Shown one piece after another: positions 33,938 to 42,410 of a stretch of 64,000 nucleotides of DNA. Origin of the DNA: Streptomyces sp. D2-8 (lineage in GTDB: Bacteria; Actinomycetota; Actinomycetes; Streptomycetales; Streptomycetaceae); NCBI RefSeq assembly GCF_023184515.1, contig NZ_JAAHBP010000009.1, forward strand, positions 1 through 64,000, written 5' to 3'. Every line of letters starts with the position of its first letter. Positions within the stretch are counted from its first letter, which is position 1. The notes below the pieces were generated by a model. That model was not told where the DNA came from, did no database searches, and worked only from the letters and a program-made list of their open reading frames with translations. The translations under genes and the position numbers were made by a program.

Positions 33938-34047
33938 TGTACGACCCACTGACGCCCCGCGTCCGGTTTCGTACCGGGCCCGGGGCGTCGACACGTTCCC
34001 GAAGGGATCTTCGAGGTCGGGTGGTGCGTGGATCCCCAGTTCACGTT

Positions 34048-34140
34048 GAACTGTGCACCTAGGCCAACTCCGTCATCCATGGCCTGCTTCAGACGCCGGA
34101 GCACTCGGGGGCGTTGTACAGGATGCGTCGTCCCCCTTAT
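34048..34140 (+). pseudogene. Fragment of a second DUF5753 regulator
   Basis: About 93 bases align with 33217-33309 of the neighbouring intact gene. Translation gives ELCT, a stop (TAG where the intact gene has TAC), then ANSVIHGLLQTPEHSGALY and RMRRPPY. Neither end continues. It is a decayed duplicate or remnant, not expressed protein. The rest of 33938-34185 shows no other feature. Confidence 0.8.
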
Positions 34141-34185
34141 GACGGGGGCGGCGGGCATGCGAGGGCCGCCGCCGCGCCGCGCCCT

Positions 34186-35070
34186 TCAGTTCCCCGCCGC
34201 CACCGCCCGTACCACCACAAGCGCCTCGCGCACTGCCCCCGGGATATCCGTCACCGGGAAGTGCGCCTGGCGCACCACGCGTTCGCGGTCCACCACCAGC
34301 ACCGCCCGCTTCACCCGCAGCGCCTGCCCGGCACGGAACACCGGAAGCCGCAGAGCGGCGGCGAGACGCAGGTCGACGTCTGAGAGCAAGGTGAAGGGAA
34401 TGTCCTCCTCGGTCGCGAACACCCGCTGCTCGTCCGGGCGTTGCGTACTCACGCCGCGGACTTCGGCGCCCGCCGCGCGGAAGTCGTCGTACGCGTCCCG
34501 GAACAACCGGTTCTCCAGCGTGCAGCCGATGGCGCCCGGAATGTCTGCCCACCCATCCGGCAACGAACCCGGGCGACCGGTCGCGGGGTAGCAGAACAGC
34601 ACGGTGGCAGCGGCCTCGGCCACCGGGTCCAGCGGCTCACCGTCCCGGTGCCCTGGCAGTTCGAGGATCGGCAGCCGCTCGCCCACCAGGCCCGCCACCC
34701 GCAACGCCTCCGCACTGTCCGCGTCAGCCGTTCCGCTCAGTGAGCCGTCGCCGAGCAGCCAGCGGTCCGCCCAGTCCTGCATCGAGAGCAGCACGGGCAG
34801 CAGCCCCCGCCCGCTCTCCGTAAGCCGGTACTCGTACCGCACCGGGCCACTCTGATACGGAACCCTCTCCAGGACCTCCGCCTCCACCAGGTGCGCAAGG
34901 CGCTCGGTCAGCACCTTCCGGGAGATCCCCAACTCCCCCTGAAGCACGTCGAACCGGTGGTGCCCCCGTGCGGTCTCCCTGACCAGGAGCAGGCTCCACC
35001 AGTCCCCGACCACCGCCGCCGCCTGCGCGATCGCACAGGCGGCGTCCCGCTGGGGCACTGACCTGACCAT
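34186..35070 (-). CDS. HxlR regulator fused to a peroxiredoxin-like domain
   Basis: 294 residues. Residues 1-100 are an HxlR winged HTH (AAAVVGDWWSLLLVRETARG, ISRKVLTERLAHLVEAEVLER). Residues about 135-290 look like an AhpC/TSA domain: ETATVLFCYPATGRPG-type strand, IPGAIGCTLENRLFRD with a peroxidatic-type Cys183 in GCTxE context, then GAEVRGVSTQRPDEQRVF, FTLLSDVDLRLAAALRLPVF and RAVLVVDRERVVRQAHFP. A direct redox sensor-repressor is suggested. Strong AGGAGG before ATG 35070. Divergent from an MFS exporter, with a perfect palindrome between them. Confidence 0.85.
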   Translation of the reverse strand: MVRSVPQRDAACAIAQAAAVVGDWWSLLLVRETARGHHRFDVLQGELGISRKVLTERLAHLVEAEVLERVPYQSGPVRYEYRLTESGRGLLPVLLSMQDWADRWLLGDGSLSGTADADSAEALRVAGLVGERLPILELPGHRDGEPLDPVAEAAATVLFCYPATGRPGSLPDGWADIPGAIGCTLENRLFRDAYDDFRAAGAEVRGVSTQRPDEQRVFATEEDIPFTLLSDVDLRLAAALRLPVFRAGQALRVKRAVLVVDRERVVRQAHFPVTDIPGAVREALVVVRAVAAGN

Positions 35071-35130
35071 GAGCCTCCTGTCTTGCGGATCCAACGTCCG
35101 GTCTTCGAAACCATCTTGCGCCATGTGGTC

Positions 35131-35147
35131 AGTTCCGGATAGGAACT
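35131..35147. promoter_or_regulatory. Palindromic operator AGTTCC-N5-GGAACT
   Basis: AGTTCCGGATAGGAACT has perfect 6-bp arms. It lies 54 bases upstream of the MFS start and 61 upstream of the HxlR-peroxiredoxin start. Probable binding site of the latter. Confidence 0.65.
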
Positions 35148-35200
35148 GAATCGAGGCCAGGTAGGTTCCCAAAAGAGACTCACTGAAGGGTGGGCATCGC

Positions 35201-36457
35201 ATGAGCGAGACGCCGACGGTCCCGGAGCGCGATCTCCGCGCCACTCACCACGCGACCACGCCTCCGGCCGTCTTCTGGCGCTACTGGGCCGCTGCCACCG
35301 TCAGCAACGCGGGCACAGCCGTTACCGCCCTCGCTCTACCCCTGGTCGCCCTCACAGTCCTCGACGCCACGGCGTTACAGGCTGCCCTGCTCGCCGCCGC
35401 CGGACAGATCTCCTGGCTACTGCTCAGCCTCCCGGCCGGAGTGATCACCCAGCGCGTCCCGCTCCGCCGCCTCCAGGTCACCCTCGATCTCGTACGGTTC
35501 GCCGCCGTCGGATCCCTCCCGCTCGCCTGGTGGCTCGACCGGCTCACCTACCAGCACCTGTTGCTCGCCGCTCTGGTCACCGGAGCCGCGACCGTCCTCT
35601 TCGACATCGGCAACTCGACCTTTCTGCCCGCCATCGTCCCGGACCGGCAGCTCGCCGCCCGCAACAGCCTGATGTCCGGCACACACGCCGTCACCGAGAC
35701 CGGAGGGCCTTCCGGGGGCGGACTCCTCGTGCACGCCGCGGGGCCGGTCGGCGCACTGATCGTGGACTCGGCCAGCTACCTGCTCTCCGCCGTGCTGCTG
35801 CGCACCCTCCCTGAGCGCCGTCCCGCTCCCCCCTCCGGCGACGGCGCCCTCCGACTGATCCGCGAGGGCTGGACGTATGTGACGCGGCACCCGGTGATGC
35901 TGCCCTGCATGCTCTGGGCCACCGCCACGAACTTCGTCTGCGCCGCACTGGTTGCCCTCACTCCCCTGTACCTGGTCCGGGAGGCCGGACTGACGCCCGG
36001 AGAACTCGGCTTGGTGCTCGCCATGGACGGAGTCGGCGCGCTCGCGGGATCCGCCGTGGCGGTTCGGCTCACCCGGCGATTCGGCACGGCCCGGGGCCTC
36101 GTCGGTACGGCGCTGGCCGGCGGCGGTGCCGCCCTGCTGGCCCCGCTCACCACATCCGCCGCCGACGCGCACTGGTTCGCCCTGGGCAATGCCGGCTTCG
36201 CCTTCGGCGTCGCCATCGGGTCGATCACCACCCGCACCCACCGCCAGACCGAGTCTCCGCCCGCGCTTCTCTCCCGTGTCATGGCCACCGTCCGCTTCGT
36301 CTCCTGGGGCGCTCAGCCCCTCGGCGCCCTCACCGCCGGTCTGCTCGCAACGTACGCGGGGACGCACGCGACCCTGTGGACGGTGTGCGCAGCCGCGCTC
36401 CTGCCGCCGCTGTATCTGCTCGCGGTGCCTGTGGGCCGCCGCCGGGACTTGGTCTGA
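35201..36457 (+). CDS. MFS transporter (drug exporter-like)
   Basis: 418 residues with about 12 hydrophobic helices. WRYWAAATVSNAGTAVTALALPLVALTVL and SLPAGVITQRVPLRRL resemble the Enterobactin/MFS_3 exporter family common in Streptomyces (bacilysin or macrolide efflux-like). GDGALRLIREGWTYVTRHPVMLP is the typical central loop. Substrate unknown. Start ATG 35201. Divergent from the HxlR-peroxiredoxin gene, which is likely its regulator. Confidence 0.9.
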   Translation: MSETPTVPERDLRATHHATTPPAVFWRYWAAATVSNAGTAVTALALPLVALTVLDATALQAALLAAAGQISWLLLSLPAGVITQRVPLRRLQVTLDLVRFAAVGSLPLAWWLDRLTYQHLLLAALVTGAATVLFDIGNSTFLPAIVPDRQLAARNSLMSGTHAVTETGGPSGGGLLVHAAGPVGALIVDSASYLLSAVLLRTLPERRPAPPSGDGALRLIREGWTYVTRHPVMLPCMLWATATNFVCAALVALTPLYLVREAGLTPGELGLVLAMDGVGALAGSAVAVRLTRRFGTARGLVGTALAGGGAALLAPLTTSAADAHWFALGNAGFAFGVAIGSITTRTHRQTESPPALLSRVMATVRFVSWGAQPLGALTAGLLATYAGTHATLWTVCAAALLPPLYLLAVPVGRRRDLV

Positions 36458-36687
36458 CACAGACGCCCCGGGCTGGGAGCGCGGAGATCCTCTACTGAGG
36501 CGGGACCTGGCCGAGCTGCTGTCGGCCGTCGCTCTGGTCGCCACGTGGCGTCTCGGTCCCCCGGCGCGGCGGGCCGTGCCGCGGGCGAGGCGTGGTCCCG
36601 GCGGGGAATGTCAGTGGCGAGTCGTAGCCTACGAGCAGGTGGGGCGAGCAGCCCCGGGGCCTGTCCGAGACCGGAGAGGAGCACGCC

Positions 36688-37317
36688 GTGACCCGACCGC
36701 CGACCGCCGCGCAGCGGCGTGTCATCGACGCCGCCGATCCCGTCACCGGGCGGCTCCGGGGTACGGAGTCGCAGCTCGCGACACTGGTGAAGCGGGGTCT
36801 TGCCTTCCGCCACCCCCGGCCGCCGCACGATCACTTTCTGACGCCGGAGGGGCACCGGGTGCGGCAGGGCATCACACAGGCGCCCGAGCCCGCCGGGGAG
36901 GCGCCCGCGTCGACGGGCGTGTTCGCGGCGCGCGTCGGCGGCGAGGAGGCCGCCGCAGAGGCCGGTCCCGTCCGGCGCCGCGAGGTGCACAGCGCCTGGC
37001 AGGGGCTGCTGGAGCTGCGCCGGATGACCAACCCGGGCGGGGCCACGGACCGGCCGTGCGGCTGGGAGCGTACGCACCTGGTGCAGGCCGCCGCGCTGGC
37101 ACTGGAGGCGGCGGGGCACGGTCCGGCGGGGCAGGAGGGCGGGGGTTACCGCGTGCGGGAGACTCCGCAGCCGGAGGCCGTCGCCGTGCACGAGCCGGAC
37201 GGCGAGGCGCTGCGGGCCTGCGCGGCCACCCTGGAAGGGACAGGCTGGCAGGTGAGTGAGCACCGCGAGCCGCGCGGCGGGACCCGGTATCTGCTGGCTT
37301 CGCCGCGCCGGGCGTGA
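36688..37317 (+). CDS. Hypothetical protein with DNA-binding look
   Basis: 209 residues, GTG start at 36688 with GAGGAG upstream. The first 60 residues (RVIDAADPVTGRLRGTESQLATLVKRGLAF, FLTPEGHRVRQG) look like a winged-helix reader of a small actinomycete family. The centre is Ala/Glu-rich and a second copy-like part (ALRACAATLEGTGWQVSEHREPRGGTRYLLASP) looks like an alpha/beta fold. I cannot assign a function. The gap 36458-36687 before it holds no gene. Confidence 0.7.
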   Translation: MTRPPTAAQRRVIDAADPVTGRLRGTESQLATLVKRGLAFRHPRPPHDHFLTPEGHRVRQGITQAPEPAGEAPASTGVFAARVGGEEAAAEAGPVRRREVHSAWQGLLELRRMTNPGGATDRPCGWERTHLVQAAALALEAAGHGPAGQEGGGYRVRETPQPEAVAVHEPDGEALRACAATLEGTGWQVSEHREPRGGTRYLLASPRRA

Positions 37318-37375
37318 TGAGCATGCCAAGATCGGTGGATCGTTGTGCAGTGCACGAGACTCCGAAGGGGAAGCA

Positions 37376-37798
37376 GTGAGCGAGCCGTTTTCCGTCCCTG
37401 TGACGGTCCGTGGGTACGAGACCGATGTGCAGGGACACCTCAACCAGGCGGTCTACCTCAACTACGCGGAGCACGCCCGCTGGTCGTTGCTCCAGGCCGC
37501 CGGGATCAGCCAGTCCGCCCTCATAGGCAGTGGCGTGGGCCCGGTCGCCCTGGAGACGACGATCCGCTACAAACGCGAGCTGCTCGCGGGCGACGAGGCC
37601 GAGGTGACCTGTGCCTTCGAGTGGGGCGACGGCAAGACGTTCCGGATCGAGCAGAGCGTCCTGAAGGCCGACGGCACGGTGGCCGCGGAGATCACCGCGG
37701 TCGGCGGGATCCTGGACCTGGAGAAGCGCAGGCTGGTCGCCGATCCCGCGGAGGTCTTCAGGAGGCTGGCGTCGGATCCGGGGCTGTTCGGGCTCTAG
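37376..37798 (+). CDS. Hotdog-fold acyl-CoA thioesterase (4HBT)
   Basis: 140 residues. RGYETDVQGHLNQAVYLNYAEHARWSLL is the 4-hydroxybenzoyl-CoA thioesterase signature with the catalytic Asp in ETDVQGH. The hydrophobic strand ALETTIRYKRELLAGDEAEV completes the hotdog fold. Substrate acyl chain unknown. GTG start at 37376 with GAAGGGGAA upstream; it follows the hypothetical gene by 58 bases. The gap 37799-37952 holds no recognisable gene. Confidence 0.88.
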   Translation: MSEPFSVPVTVRGYETDVQGHLNQAVYLNYAEHARWSLLQAAGISQSALIGSGVGPVALETTIRYKRELLAGDEAEVTCAFEWGDGKTFRIEQSVLKADGTVAAEITAVGGILDLEKRRLVADPAEVFRRLASDPGLFGL

Positions 37799-37898
37799 GC
37801 GGCGTCTCGCCAGATCGTCATGTCCACCGTGAGGGAGGCGACGTCTGCCCCTGTCAGAGAGGGGCTGGGCACATGCGGGCTGCTGATGAGGCGCCGCC

Positions 37899-37914
37899 AC
37901 ACAACCACGGTTGT
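37899..37914. promoter_or_regulatory. Inverted repeat after the thioesterase gene
   Basis: CACAACCACGGTTGTG has 7-bp perfect arms with a 2-base centre. It lies between convergent genes (thioesterase and permease), so a role as a terminator or binding site is undecided. Confidence 0.35.
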
Positions 37915-37952
37915 GGACGACGCCGTCGAGCGGACCAAGTCCGTCGCCAACC

Positions 37953-39341
37953 TCAGGGCGCGGCCGGAGCCTTGGGTGTGCCCGTGAGCTCCTCGCCCGC
38001 CTCCATCGGGTGGGTGACGTCATGGGCGTCGCGGGCGCCCCGGCCCAGGTGGTTGAAAACGAGGTTGAGCAGCACCGCCGCCACACAGCCCGTCGAGATG
38101 CCCGAGTCCAGGACGATCCGGGCCGTCTCCGGGAACGCGTGGTAGAACTCCGGCGCCGTGATGGGGATGATGCCGACGGCCAGGGAGACGGCCACGATCA
38201 GGACGTTGTTGTCCCTGTCCAGGCCGGCCCGGACCAGGGTCTGGATGCCGCTGGCGGCGACCGAGCCGAACAGGACCACGCCCGCCCCGCCGAGCACCGG
38301 GCGCGGTACGACGGCGATCAGCGAGGCCGCCATCGGGCACAGGCCCATCAGCACCAGGAAGCCGCCGCCCGCGGCCACGACGTACCGGCTGCGGATCTTC
38401 GTCATGGCGACCAGGCCGATGTTCTGCGCGAAGGCGCTGCACATGAAGCCGTTGAAGAGGGGGCTGACCGCGGAGCCGAGGGTGTCGGCGCGCAGGCCGG
38501 CCGCGATGGTCCGCTCGTCGGCCGGGCGGTCGACGATCTCGCCCAACGCCAGCATGTCGGCGGTCGATTCGGTCATCGACACCACCATCACCACGCACAT
38601 CGAGATGATCGCGGCGAGCTGGAACTGCGGGGCGCCGAAGTGGAACGGGGTGGGGAAGCCGATGACGGCCGCGTCCGCGACGGGAGCGAAGTCCGTGGCG
38701 CCGAACGGGATCGCGATCAGCGTGCCGATCACCAGGCCGAGCAGCACGGCGATCTGCTTGACGAAGCCCGTGGTGAAACGGCGCAGCAGCAGCACGATCA
38801 ACAGGGTGACGGCGGCCAGCCCCAGGTTCGTCGCCGAACCGTAGTCGTGTGCCGCCGGGTCGGATCCCTGTGCCCAGCCGAAGGCGACCGGGAGCAGCGA
38901 TATGCCGATCAGGGTGATGACCGTGCCGGTCACCACCGGCGGGAAGAAGCGGATGGCCTTGCAGAAGACGGGGGCCGCCAGGAAGCCCAGCAGTCCGGCG
39001 ACGATGACCGCGCCGAAGATGATCGGCAGGGCGTCGGACTTGTCCTCGGTGGAGGCGACGATCGCGGTCATCGGGGCGACACCGGCGAAGGTGACGCCGT
39101 TGACGAACGGCAGCCGGGCGCCGATCTTCCAGATGCCGAGGGTCTGCAGGAAGGTGGCGAGGCCCGCGGTGAACAGGCAGGCGCCGGTGAGGAAGGTCAG
39201 GTCGGTGGCGGAGAGGCCGATGGCCGCGCCGACGATCAGGGGTGGGGCGACGACGCCCGCGTACATGGCGGCCACGTGCTGGAGGCCGGTCGTCGCCATC
39301 TTGAGCGCGGGGAGTTTTTCGTCAACGGGGTGGTCGGCCAC
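37953..39341 (-). CDS. NCS2-family nucleobase (uric acid/xanthine) permease
   Basis: 462 residues with about 12-14 hydrophobic helices. MYAGVVAPPLIVGAAIGLS and GFMCSAFAQNIGLVAMTKIRSRYVV are NCS2 signature regions, the second including the conserved NxG/xTKIRSR segment; MTESTADMLALGEI is the transmembrane 8 substrate-binding Glu region. The family is specific for xanthine/urate rather than uracil given this SRYV pattern, an inference. The GTG start at 39341 follows GGAGGGAAG. It lies downstream of the deaminase but behind a hairpin terminator, so it may have its own promoter. Confidence 0.92.
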   Translation of the reverse strand: MADHPVDEKLPALKMATTGLQHVAAMYAGVVAPPLIVGAAIGLSATDLTFLTGACLFTAGLATFLQTLGIWKIGARLPFVNGVTFAGVAPMTAIVASTEDKSDALPIIFGAVIVAGLLGFLAAPVFCKAIRFFPPVVTGTVITLIGISLLPVAFGWAQGSDPAAHDYGSATNLGLAAVTLLIVLLLRRFTTGFVKQIAVLLGLVIGTLIAIPFGATDFAPVADAAVIGFPTPFHFGAPQFQLAAIISMCVVMVVSMTESTADMLALGEIVDRPADERTIAAGLRADTLGSAVSPLFNGFMCSAFAQNIGLVAMTKIRSRYVVAAGGGFLVLMGLCPMAASLIAVVPRPVLGGAGVVLFGSVAASGIQTLVRAGLDRDNNVLIVAVSLAVGIIPITAPEFYHAFPETARIVLDSGISTGCVAAVLLNLVFNHLGRGARDAHDVTHPMEAGEELTGTPKAPAAP

Positions 39342-39452
39342 GGCGGCTTCCCTCCGGTCGGTTACACGGCCGCGTCGATGGCGGCCGTGGGTGTCAGGGA
39401 GGTGGTACGGGTGGTCGTGCGGGACCGGATGTGCGGTGGACGGGGTGGCCGT

Positions 39453-39482
39453 TCCGGGGCGCGCGTCCACGCGCGCCCCGGA
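39453..39482. terminator. Terminator after the deaminase gene
   Basis: Arms 39453-39466 and 39469-39482 are a perfect 14-bp inverted repeat (TCCGGGGCGCGCGT) with only two unpaired bases between, giving a tight hairpin about 80 bases past the deaminase stop. Confidence 0.75.
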
Positions 39483-39560
39483 GACGACCGCCGCGGTCCC
39501 CGCTCGGGTCCACGGCCACCGGCCGGGAGCCGTCCCTCCCGGCCGGAGTCATCGGGGTGT

Positions 39561-40940
39561 TCAGGCCTGGGCGGCGATCCTCGCCAGCCGCTGGGCCTCG
39601 TCCCGCGTGGCGCGGGCGATGGCGTCCTCGTCGGCCGTGAGCAGCCGCCCGTCCTCGACGATCTGCCGGCCGTCCACGAAGGACGCGGTGACCGGGGCCG
39701 CCGCGCCGAAGACCAGGGCTGTCACCGGGTCGGCGATGGAGGCGTGGGCGAGCGTGTCCAGCTTCCACAGCACGAGGTCGGCGAGCTTGCCGGGCTCCAG
39801 GGAACCGGTCTCCGCGGCCCTGCCCAGGACCTGGGCGCCGCCGTACGTGCCGAGGCGCAGGGCCTGGCGGGCGTTCAGGGCGGCTTCCCGGTGGGCGCCG
39901 AGGCGGTTGATGAGGAGGGCGTTGCGCAGCTCGGTGTGGAGTTCGCCGGACTCGTTGGAGGCGGTGCCGTCGACGCCGAGGCCGACGGGGACGCCGGCCG
40001 CGAGCATGTCGGGGACGCGGGCGATACCGGCCGCGAGGCGGGCGTTGGAGGACGGGCAGTGCGCGACGCCGGTCCTGGACCGGGCGAAGGCGGCGATGTC
40101 GGAGTCGTTCATGTGGACGCAGTGCGCCATCCACACGTCCTCGCCGAGCCAGCCGGTGGACTCGAAGTAGTCGGTCGGGCCCATGCCGAACAGCTCGTGG
40201 CAGAACTTCTCCTCCTCCACGGTCTCCGAGCCGTGGGTGTGCAGCCGGACGCCGAGGCGGCGGGCCAACTGGGCCCCGTCGCGGAGCAGTTCGGTGGAGA
40301 CGGAGAACGGCGAGCAGGGCGCGACGGCGACCTGCGTCATGGCGTCGAAGGAGGAGTCGTGGTGCCGGCGCACGGTCTCCTCGGTGGCCGCGAGCGCACC
40401 GTCGAGGGTCTCCACGGCGAAGTCCGGGGGCAGGCCGCCGTCCTTCTCGCTGCGGTCCATGGAGCCGCGGGCGAGGGTGAAGCGGACGCCCATGTCGCGG
40501 GCGGCGCCGATGATCGCGCCGGAGAGGTCGCCGGAGCCCTGCGGGAAGACGTAGTGGTGGTCCATGGCGGTGGTGACGCCGCCGCGGGCCATCATCGCCA
40601 GCGAGCCCTGGGCGGCCGCGCGGACCATCGGCTCGTCGATGCGCGCCCAGGTGGGGTACAGCGCGACGAGCCAGTTGAAGAGGTTGTGGTCCGTGGCCAG
40701 GCCCCGGGTGATCCACTGGTAGAAGTGGTGGTGGGTGTTGATCAAACCGGGGGTCACGAGGTGGCCGGAGGCGTCGATACGGCGTGCGATGTCGTCCAGG
40801 CCCTCGGGGGCCCTGCCCGCGCCGAGCGACTCGATGCGGTTGCCGGCGAGGACGACGTAACCGGAGGCGTACTCGGTGTCGTGCGCGTCGACGGTCGCGA
40901 TCGCACAGTTCTCGATGACGATGCGCCGGTCTGCTGCCAT
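39561..40940 (-). CDS. 8-oxoguanine / guanine deaminase (amidohydrolase)
   Basis: 459 residues, amidohydrolase superfamily. Zinc-binding HxH at H70/H72 (LINTHHHFYQWI), DHHYVFPQ and the later HTHGSE and GVDGTASNESGE with the final metal Asp. This matches the 8-oxoguanine deaminase clade annotated in Streptomyces, giving urate from 8-oxoguanine; guanine may also be a substrate. It would feed urate to the uricase upstream. ATG at 40940 with AAGGGA. The uricase gene ends 119 bases upstream, after its own hairpin, so it may be transcribed separately. Confidence 0.9.
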   Translation of the reverse strand: MAADRRIVIENCAIATVDAHDTEYASGYVVLAGNRIESLGAGRAPEGLDDIARRIDASGHLVTPGLINTHHHFYQWITRGLATDHNLFNWLVALYPTWARIDEPMVRAAAQGSLAMMARGGVTTAMDHHYVFPQGSGDLSGAIIGAARDMGVRFTLARGSMDRSEKDGGLPPDFAVETLDGALAATEETVRRHHDSSFDAMTQVAVAPCSPFSVSTELLRDGAQLARRLGVRLHTHGSETVEEEKFCHELFGMGPTDYFESTGWLGEDVWMAHCVHMNDSDIAAFARSRTGVAHCPSSNARLAAGIARVPDMLAAGVPVGLGVDGTASNESGELHTELRNALLINRLGAHREAALNARQALRLGTYGGAQVLGRAAETGSLEPGKLADLVLWKLDTLAHASIADPVTALVFGAAAPVTASFVDGRQIVEDGRLLTADEDAIARATRDEAQRLARIAAQA

Positions 40941-41008
40941 GGTTCGTCCCTTTTCACGAAGTGTGCTGAATTGGAGAGGGCACGGCAGGACCCTGGGAGA
41001 TTTGAGTG

Positions 41009-41041
41009 CCGTGGCCGGGAGGAGGGTTCCCCCGGCCACGG
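41009..41041. terminator. Terminator after uricase
   Basis: Arms 41009-41019 (CCGTGGCCGGG) and 41031-41041 are a perfect 11-bp repeat with an 11-base loop, about 20-50 bases past the uricase stop. Confidence 0.7.
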
Positions 41042-41059
41042 GTGCCGAAAGAGGGAACG

Positions 41060-41992
41060 TCAGAGGTTGGTGAGGTCCACGGGGATCTTCGCCTCGCAGC
41101 CGTCCCGCAGGACCGTCGCCTCGATCAGGCCGTAGGGGCGGTCGGCGGCGAAGTACACAGCACCGTCGGCGGTATCGTTCTTCAGCCCGAACGGCTCCAG
41201 GTCGACCAGGAAGTGGTGCTTGTTCGGCAGGGAGAAGCGGACCTCGTCGATCTCGCTGCGGTTGTTGATGATCCGCGAACCCATTTGGTACAGGGTCTGC
41301 TGGAGAGAGAGCGAGTACGTCTCGGCGAAGGCCTGGAGCATGTGCTTCTTCACCTGCTCGTAGGACTTCTCCCAGTGGGGCATGCGCTGCTCGTCGTCGG
41401 TCCAGTTGAACCGCCAGCGGCCGGAGACCTCGGTGGCCAGGATGCGGTCGTAGGCCTCCTTGAGCGTCGTGTACTTGTCCTTGACGTAGCCCCAGAACTC
41501 GGAGTTGGTCGAGTTCATCACGACGAGGTCCTTGAGGCCGGAGACGACCTCCCACTTCTCACCGTCGTAGGTGATCTGCGTGAGCCGCGTCTCCTGGCCC
41601 TTGCGGACGAAGGAGTGCTTGACCTCGTCGGCACCGATGAACCGCGAGTTGGCGTCGGACGCCTCGATCCGCTCCCAGGCGTACTCCTCGATGCGGATCC
41701 GGGCGGTCCTGATCGGCTCCTGCGAGGTCACGAAGTGCCGGGCGAGGTGGATGCCGAACTGCTCGGCCGACTCGATGCCGTGCTCCTTGGCGAACGCGTA
41801 CACCGTGTTCTTGGTGGTGTCGGTCGGCAGGACGTGGGCGTTCGAGCCGGAGTAGTGGACCTCGTCCATGTCGCCGCTCAGCGCCACGGATACGTTGAGG
41901 TCCTTGATGTGGTGGGTGGCGCCGTCCCGCGTGATCTTGACGACTCGGTTCTCGGCCTTGCCGTACTGGTTCTGTCCCAGAATGGTGGGCAT
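41060..41992 (-). CDS. uox: Urate oxidase (uricase)
   Basis: 310 residues, typical uricase length. Uricase oxidises urate to 5-hydroxyisourate with O2, making H2O2. Seen: the N-terminal GQNQYGKAENRVVKI, the Thr in the VLPTDTTKNTVYAFA segment that binds urate, RIRIEEYAWERI, FVRKGQETRLTQI, NSEFWGYVKDKYTTL and PNKHHFLVDLEPF. It follows the HIU hydrolase by 6 bases and the three genes uraD-hiuH-uox form a tight operon. The peroxide is probably handled by the catalase at 59414, which shares a promoter element with this operon. Start ATG 41992. Confidence 0.97.
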   Translation of the reverse strand: MPTILGQNQYGKAENRVVKITRDGATHHIKDLNVSVALSGDMDEVHYSGSNAHVLPTDTTKNTVYAFAKEHGIESAEQFGIHLARHFVTSQEPIRTARIRIEEYAWERIEASDANSRFIGADEVKHSFVRKGQETRLTQITYDGEKWEVVSGLKDLVVMNSTNSEFWGYVKDKYTTLKEAYDRILATEVSGRWRFNWTDDEQRMPHWEKSYEQVKKHMLQAFAETYSLSLQQTLYQMGSRIINNRSEIDEVRFSLPNKHHFLVDLEPFGLKNDTADGAVYFAADRPYGLIEATVLRDGCEAKIPVDLTNL

Positions 41993-41998
41993 GAGTAG

Positions 41999-42403
41999 CT
42001 AGCTCCCTCGGTATACGGAGTAGCCGAACGGGTTGAGCAGCAGCGGTACGTGGTAGTGCTCGCCCGGTACGACGGCGAACGTGATCGCCACCTCCGGGAA
42101 GAACACACCGGCGCCGCTGTCCCGATTCGCGGGGGCGTCCTGCTGCGCATCGGCTTGCTTCTTCGCGGATTCTTCGAAGTACGGCTCCACCGCGAAGTCG
42201 AGCCGTACGTGGGTGGTCCCCTCCGGCAGCGCCGGGAGGTCCTTGCACCGGCCGTCCACGTCGGTCGCGGAGCCGCCGAGCGCCTGCCAGTCGGCCGCGC
42301 GCCCGGAGCGGGCGGAGAGCCGGACGGCGACGCCCTCGGCGGGGCGGCCGACGCTGGTGTCCAGGATGTGTGTGGACACGGATGCGGTGGCGGAGGTGCT
42401 CAT
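41999..42403 (-). CDS. hiuH: 5-hydroxyisourate hydrolase (transthyretin-like)
   Basis: 134 residues. Transthyretin-like fold: N-terminal VSTHILDTSVGRPAEGV and the C-terminal PFGYSVYRGS, where the YRGS tetrapeptide is the HIU hydrolase mark. It converts 5-hydroxyisourate to OHCU. An internal 15-20 residue polar insert (EESAKKQADAQQDAPANR) lies between the two conserved blocks; longer than in most homologues I know. Start ATG 42403, 7 bases after uraD. Confidence 0.95.
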   Translation of the reverse strand: MSTSATASVSTHILDTSVGRPAEGVAVRLSARSGRAADWQALGGSATDVDGRCKDLPALPEGTTHVRLDFAVEPYFEESAKKQADAQQDAPANRDSGAGVFFPEVAITFAVVPGEHYHVPLLLNPFGYSVYRGS

Positions 42404-42410
42404 GGTGCGG

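Noticed and set aside
37820..37985. Small plus-strand frame after the thioesterase
   Set aside because: It starts at an ATG without ribosome-binding site, runs into the permease 3' end and shows no recognisable motif.
37911..41135. 1074-residue plus-strand frame opposite permease, deaminase and uricase
   Set aside because: Low-complexity translation with no motif; the minus strand holds clear enzymes of the purine pathway.
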